Below are positions 35,463-39,075 of a DNA stretch of 39,075 bases, one piece after another. Origin of the DNA: Muribaculaceae bacterium (GTDB lineage Bacteria > Bacteroidota > Bacteroidia > Bacteroidales > Muribaculaceae); NCBI GenBank assembly GCA_022509065.1, contig JAFLTY010000022.1, positions 1 to 39,075 on the forward strand, given 5' to 3'. Numbering within the stretch: the first letter of the stretch is position 1; each line of letters starts with the position of its first letter. The notes under the pieces were generated by a model. The model made no database searches, had not been told where the DNA came from, and saw nothing but the letters and a program-made list of their open reading frames with translations. A program made the position numbers and the translations under genes.

Positions 35463-37745
35463 ATGAAAAAAATAGTATATATACTCTTCATCATTTTATC
35501 AGTTACATTCTTTTCGTGTCATAATAATTCTCCCGAAAAGGAAAAAGACTCCAATCTTTTGAGAATTCAAATTGGCGATAAATTTGGCTTCATAAATGAG
35601 AATGGAAAGATCATAATTGAGCCCCAATTTGATGAGGCTAATTTAACATTTGTAGATGATAAATGCTTTGTAGTAATTGGAGAAAGAAAAGGGATTATCA
35701 ATTCAACTGGCGAATTTATATTTGAATTACCGGATTCTGTTATATATGCCTACCCTTATTTAGAAGGATTCGCAAAAGTTAAATTAAAATCAGGTGCATA
35801 TAATATAATTGATTCGTTAGGATCTTTTATTTTTAATAAAGCAAAATATAAAATTGAAATTATTAATGATAATGGTAATATTTATTTTTTGGGAGTGGCT
35901 TATCCGGATAGTTTAATGGTAAATAAAGAATCTAATTGGATTGTCTCTGACGAGGCCGGTGTTATTTTATATGAAAACGAAGATAGTATAGGAGGGTTTA
36001 GTGAAAATTTGTGCCCAATAAGAGTTAATAATAAGTGGGGATATATTGATATTAATGGTAAAGTTGTTATAGAGCCGCAATATGATTATGTCCGAGCTTT
36101 TACTACTCAAAAAGTTGCAAGAGTAAAGAAAGATGGTTTAGAATTTTATATAGATGATAGAGGAAATACTCTTTTTTCCTGCGACAAAGCATTAACCCCA
36201 TTAGAATTTGACCGATCAATCATTGAAAAAAATGGAAAAAAGTTCCTAGTAGATTCAAAAGGATATTCTATTTGCTCAATAGATGCTGACGAAGTATATG
36301 GTTTTAAAGAGACTGATAGTTTAGCAACCATAATAAAAGATGGGAAGGCTTCTAAGATTAATCTTGAAGGTAAAATCGTTCTTAATACTAAATATGATGA
36401 TATCGAAAAATTTATCAATGGTGTTGCCATAGTGACGAAGAATGAAAAATTCGGTGTGATTGATTTGAAAGGTAATGAAATTATCACTCCATCTTTTGAT
36501 GTACCTGGTCCATTATCCGCAAATGAATATGGATTATCATCAACCATAAAAAATGTTATATGTTTGGTAAAAGTAGAAAATAATCAAGGTATCTTCTATT
36601 ATTTTGATTTGAATGGAAACTTAATTGGGAAGGATATGCCTAATGCTGTAGGCTATCTTCCTAACAATCCCCAAAAAGAAGATTTTGTTAAATATTTTGA
36701 TGCAAAATTAGCGGAATTAGACCCAATTGAAGGTTTATATTATGTAACTTATAAAGATTATTATCAAAACAGAATTAATCCTGATATTATGGGATTGAAT
36801 AGTTCTTCTTCAGTATTTTATGCCGTATTAAAGGATACTGATTATTCTGGATATGTTGTATTATATGCCGATGGCAAAAATAATTGGTGGGTGAATAAAT
36901 TCGTTCGCATTGGCGAAACGAATGACTATGCCATAATCCAAAACGAAAGGTTCAACCAAAATAGAGAAAAATACTCTTCGGAGGGTAAAGTTACTATTGA
37001 AGACCCATCAAAATTTGAATTTAGGTTAGAAAAAGAACATAATAGCAATTATAATTTTTTTGTTACTTATGAATTTGTAAAAGACTATCCGCCCTTGTCG
37101 GAGTATGAGAAAATTCAACAAATTGATTGGACTGGATCAGGTTTTGCTATTGCAGACGGATATATTGCGACGAATTATCATGTTACCAGTGGAGCAAAAA
37201 ATATTCGCATAAGAGGCGTGAATGGAGATTTTGATAAATCATATAAGGCGATGGTTGTGGCGTCAGATAAAGAACATGATTTAGCAATAATACGCATTGT
37301 AGATAAGGATTTTGATGGGATAAAAGAAATACCATACCAAATTGGCAAGTCATCCGCAGATGTTGGAGAGAATATATTTGTGTTAGGTTACCCTCAAATA
37401 GACACTATGGGTGAAGAAATTAAATTAACAGAAGGTGTTATCAGTGCTTTAAGCGGCTATAAAGGAAATCAATCGATGTTTCAAATTTCGGCTGCTGTAC
37501 AACCGGGAAATAGTGGTGGACCATTGTTTAATGAAGAAGGTAATGTAATCGGTGTAGTTTGCGCCAAACATGCAGATGCAGAGAATGCCAATTACGCAGT
37601 GAAAGTTTCTTATTTGTTCTCTCTTGTTAACTCATCAAATCTCGGCATTAAACTTTCTGATAATAAAATCAATGAAAATAAGGTTAGTAGCATTGTTAAA
37701 AAAGTAAAGAACTTTGTCTATCTAATAGAGTGTAGCAGTAAATAG
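35463..37745 (+). CDS. Lipoprotein with WG-type repeats and a trypsin-like serine protease domain
   Basis: 760 residues. MKKIVYILFIILSVTFFSC is a lipoprotein signal with Cys19 lipidated, so the rest should face the periplasm or cell surface. Residues about 34-346 hold eight or nine WG-type beta repeats (pattern: FGFID..GK.II.P.FD), best seen at 41-57, 189-208 and 326-346. Residues about 405-545 form an unassigned region (LDPIEGLYYVTY, VFYAVLKDTDYSGYVVLYADG). The C-terminal domain is a trypsin/HtrA-like protease with His573 (ATNYHVTSG), Asp606 (EHDLAIIRI) and Ser684 (QPGNSGGPLF); no PDZ is visible. Very AT-rich codon use contrasts with neighbours and suggests transfer. It is followed after 8 bases by the HEPN-like gene. 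WG repeats probably bind a ligand or partner and the protease acts on an unknown target; both are inference. Confidence 0.85.
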   Translation: MKKIVYILFIILSVTFFSCHNNSPEKEKDSNLLRIQIGDKFGFINENGKIIIEPQFDEANLTFVDDKCFVVIGERKGIINSTGEFIFELPDSVIYAYPYLEGFAKVKLKSGAYNIIDSLGSFIFNKAKYKIEIINDNGNIYFLGVAYPDSLMVNKESNWIVSDEAGVILYENEDSIGGFSENLCPIRVNNKWGYIDINGKVVIEPQYDYVRAFTTQKVARVKKDGLEFYIDDRGNTLFSCDKALTPLEFDRSIIEKNGKKFLVDSKGYSICSIDADEVYGFKETDSLATIIKDGKASKINLEGKIVLNTKYDDIEKFINGVAIVTKNEKFGVIDLKGNEIITPSFDVPGPLSANEYGLSSTIKNVICLVKVENNQGIFYYFDLNGNLIGKDMPNAVGYLPNNPQKEDFVKYFDAKLAELDPIEGLYYVTYKDYYQNRINPDIMGLNSSSSVFYAVLKDTDYSGYVVLYADGKNNWWVNKFVRIGETNDYAIIQNERFNQNREKYSSEGKVTIEDPSKFEFRLEKEHNSNYNFFVTYEFVKDYPPLSEYEKIQQIDWTGSGFAIADGYIATNYHVTSGAKNIRIRGVNGDFDKSYKAMVVASDKEHDLAIIRIVDKDFDGIKEIPYQIGKSSADVGENIFVLGYPQIDTMGEEIKLTEGVISALSGYKGNQSMFQISAAVQPGNSGGPLFNEEGNVIGVVCAKHADAENANYAVKVSYLFSLVNSSNLGIKLSDNKINENKVSSIVKKVKNFVYLIECSSK

Positions 37746-37753
37746 TTATTTAT

Positions 37754-38653
37754 ATGTCACATTTCGATTATAATCCTATAGCCCAATTTTTAACACTTAA
37801 ATTTTGCTGTCCCAAATGTTCCAATCATGAGGAAACAGAACCTTTCTTTGTCCCTACTCCTGATTTCGCTGCAGAAACTCACAGAGAAAGTGTGAACTCA
37901 GAATTTTTCAAGCATATTTGTTCAAAATGTAACTATGAATTTGATATTGAACTTCATAATGGTTATAATGGAGGTTCTGGTGAAATTTCTGGGTTAGGAG
38001 ATAATTCATTCTTAGATGTAGTAGAAGAATTTGAGGAATATGACAATGGTTGGGAATATGAATATATAGAGGAACATGTAAGAGATATTGTAAAGGCAAT
38101 AGATGCAATAGAAGATTTGAGCCAGAATATTAAAAGCATTCTCTATAAAAATTTATATGCTAACTTAATTGGCATAATGGAAGCCTATCTTTATGAAACA
38201 ATACTTCATACGGTTATGAGCTCAGAAAATTCAAAAAGGAGATTTGTTGAAAATTTTAAAGATTATACTAATACGGAGATTTCTATTGCTAATATATATA
38301 AGAATATTGATGAGATTGACACACGTATACGTCACTCTCTTGATAATTTATTATATCATAATCTGCCAAAAATTAAACCATTATTTAAAGATACAATTGA
38401 TATTGATCTCGGAGACATTTCACTCCTTATTAAACCAATAAATAAAAGGCATCATATTATACATAGAAATGGAAAAAATATCCAAGGAGAGGTGGTCTCT
38501 GTTGAAAAAGATGAATTACTGAATTTAGTCAATATAATTTCAAATTTTATAGAACGTATAGAAACCCAATTACATCCTCATCATCCGGATTTATCGGATT
38601 TTTTAAGTGAAGATGCTTTTGGAAAATTGAATGAGATTGACATATCGGTTTGA
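37754..38653 (+). CDS. Zinc-ribbon protein with a HEPN-like C-terminal domain
   Basis: 299 residues, no signal peptide, so cytoplasmic. The N-terminus holds a CxxC pair at Cys19/Cys22 and another at Cys56/Cys59, as in a zinc ribbon. An acidic stretch (about 88-108) links to an all-helical region (about 108-272). This region carries RHHIIHRNG with Arg232-x4-His237, the RX4-6H signature of HEPN domains, which are often RNases in toxin and defence systems. The helical pattern (YANLIGIMEAYLYETI early, the motif late) fits HEPN topology. It shares very low GC with the upstream gene and starts 8 bases after it, so the two are almost certainly co-transcribed. HEPN assignment is by motif and helix pattern only; whether it is an active RNase is unknown. 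Confidence 0.72.
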   Translation: MSHFDYNPIAQFLTLKFCCPKCSNHEETEPFFVPTPDFAAETHRESVNSEFFKHICSKCNYEFDIELHNGYNGGSGEISGLGDNSFLDVVEEFEEYDNGWEYEYIEEHVRDIVKAIDAIEDLSQNIKSILYKNLYANLIGIMEAYLYETILHTVMSSENSKRRFVENFKDYTNTEISIANIYKNIDEIDTRIRHSLDNLLYHNLPKIKPLFKDTIDIDLGDISLLIKPINKRHHIIHRNGKNIQGEVVSVEKDELLNLVNIISNFIERIETQLHPHHPDLSDFLSEDAFGKLNEIDISV

Positions 38654-38665
38654 CGGTTTGCATTT

Positions 38666-38827
38666 TTATCCATTGGCCAGGTCTCGTCCAACGATGTTGC
38701 CGCAGAGTGTGGTGTTACCTCGGCTATTATCGTAGAGTTGGTCGGGCGTCACAATCTCGCCATCATTATTTGACAGTGCCCTCATTACTTGTCGGCTCAC
38801 TTTGGATTTCCACGTAGAGCCTTGTTG
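38666..38827 (-). pseudogene. Remnant of the 3' end of an unidentified gene
   Basis: On the minus strand 53 codons are open between an in-frame TAG (38830-38828) and a TAA (38668-38666). The translation contains RALSNNDGEIVTPDQLYDNS followed by RGNTTLCGNIVGRDLANG, which reads like real protein rather than a shadow frame. There is no plausible full-length start, only an internal ATG. I do not recognise the family. It is best explained as the truncated tail of a gene lost by insertion or decay next to the tRNA. Confidence 0.35.
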
Positions 38828-38976
38828 CTATAAGGCATTTGGTCTATCGACATTCAACCTCGTTGAGTATTGTATGTAAAGACTGCGGAGATATCGGAGA
38901 GTGCAGTCGGAAGTCTCCAGTTGAACCTACTCTGCCTGCTTGTTGAAAGCAGGGTAAGAAAGTTTGGAGTGAAAAA

Positions 38977-39008
38977 TTTGGCAGATAAAAAAAAAGTATG
39001 TAATTTTG
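38977..39008 (+). promoter_or_regulatory. Promoter of tRNA-Val
   Basis: TTTG (38977-38980) and TAATTTTG (39001-39008) with a 20-base spacer match the Bacteroidetes consensus; the tRNA begins 17 bases after the -7 box. Confidence 0.75.
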
Positions 39009-39024
39009 CAACGCTTTTGGCAAA

Positions 39025-39075
39025 GGGCGTTTAGCTCAGCTGGTTCAGAGCATCTGCCTTACAAGCAGAGGGTCG
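39025..39075 (+). tRNA. tRNA-Val (anticodon UAC), truncated by the window end
   Basis: The sequence starts with the acceptor strand GGGCGTT, then TAGCTCAGCTGG of a standard D arm, and an anticodon stem-loop CTGCC-TTACAAG-CAG with anticodon TAC for valine. The T arm and the 3' acceptor strand lie beyond the window. It may be the first of a tRNA cluster. Confidence 0.9.

Larger units (their letters stand above)
38654..39024. other. Region between the HEPN-like gene and tRNA-Val
   Basis: 371 bases, noticeably less AT-rich than the two genes before it. It holds a decayed leftward ORF remnant (38666-38827) and two small hairpins: GACTGC/GCAGTC (38881-38886, 38903-38908) and CCTGCTT/AAGCAGG (38935-38941, 38947-38953). 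Neither is followed by a T-tract. The tRNA promoter lies at 38977-39008. No intact gene is seen. Confidence 0.5.

Noticed and set aside
38935-38953. Hairpin CCTGCTT/AAGCAGG as a terminator of the AT-rich pair
   Set aside because: No T-tract follows it (GTAAGAAAG), and it lies almost 300 bases after the HEPN-like gene.

Overview
The window looks like chromosome from an anaerobic gut-type Bacteroidales bacterium, possibly Muribaculaceae-like. The family-level guess is inference. The support is: (i) repeated promoters of the Bacteroidetes type (TTTG, 19-20 bases, TAnnTTTG) in front of genes and both tRNAs; (ii) Bacteroidales-typical families, namely DUF4831, a DUF3316-like protein, a lipoprotein dipeptidyl peptidase III with HECLGH, and RF2 with an SPY tripeptide; (iii) secreted GH2 and GH38 glycosidases and several lipoproteins.

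Layout. 1-453: a gene fragment leaving the left edge, then tRNA-Ser(GCU) with its promoter and terminator. 454-9169, all leftward: S41 peptidase lipoprotein, DUF3316-like protein, topoisomerase IV subunit A, a secreted protein with a cysteine-less thioredoxin-like domain, a DUF4831 protein and bifunctional NAD(P)HX repair enzyme Nnr. 9390-20108, all rightward: Dxr, RseP, an RlmI-like rRNA methyltransferase, DPP III, TsaB, RF2, a small unknown secreted protein, PepT and MiaA. Much of this block serves translation: rRNA methylation, t6A37 and i6A37 tRNA modification, and termination. 20184-21647: a leftward HtrA protease, whose probable terminator lies inside the 3' end of convergent miaA. 22035-27030, rightward: GH2 beta-galactosidase, NhaA antiporter and a 67-residue two-helix membrane protein. 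27118-34991, leftward: GH38 alpha-mannosidase, then glyA, ispD and recG. Dxr and IspD, about 19 kb apart, both belong to the MEP isoprenoid pathway.

35463-38653 differs sharply from the rest. It is very AT-rich (25% GC in 38221-38280, counted by hand, against 55% in 10021-10080) and holds two genes 8 bases apart behind one promoter. The first is a lipoprotein with WG-type beta repeats, an unassigned middle region and a trypsin-like serine protease domain. The second is a zinc-ribbon protein with a HEPN-like RHHIIH motif. A broken ORF remnant follows, and then a tRNA-Val(UAC) that runs off the right edge. This AT-rich pair beside a tRNA is the best candidate for an undescribed accessory or defence-like system. 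Its function is inference only.
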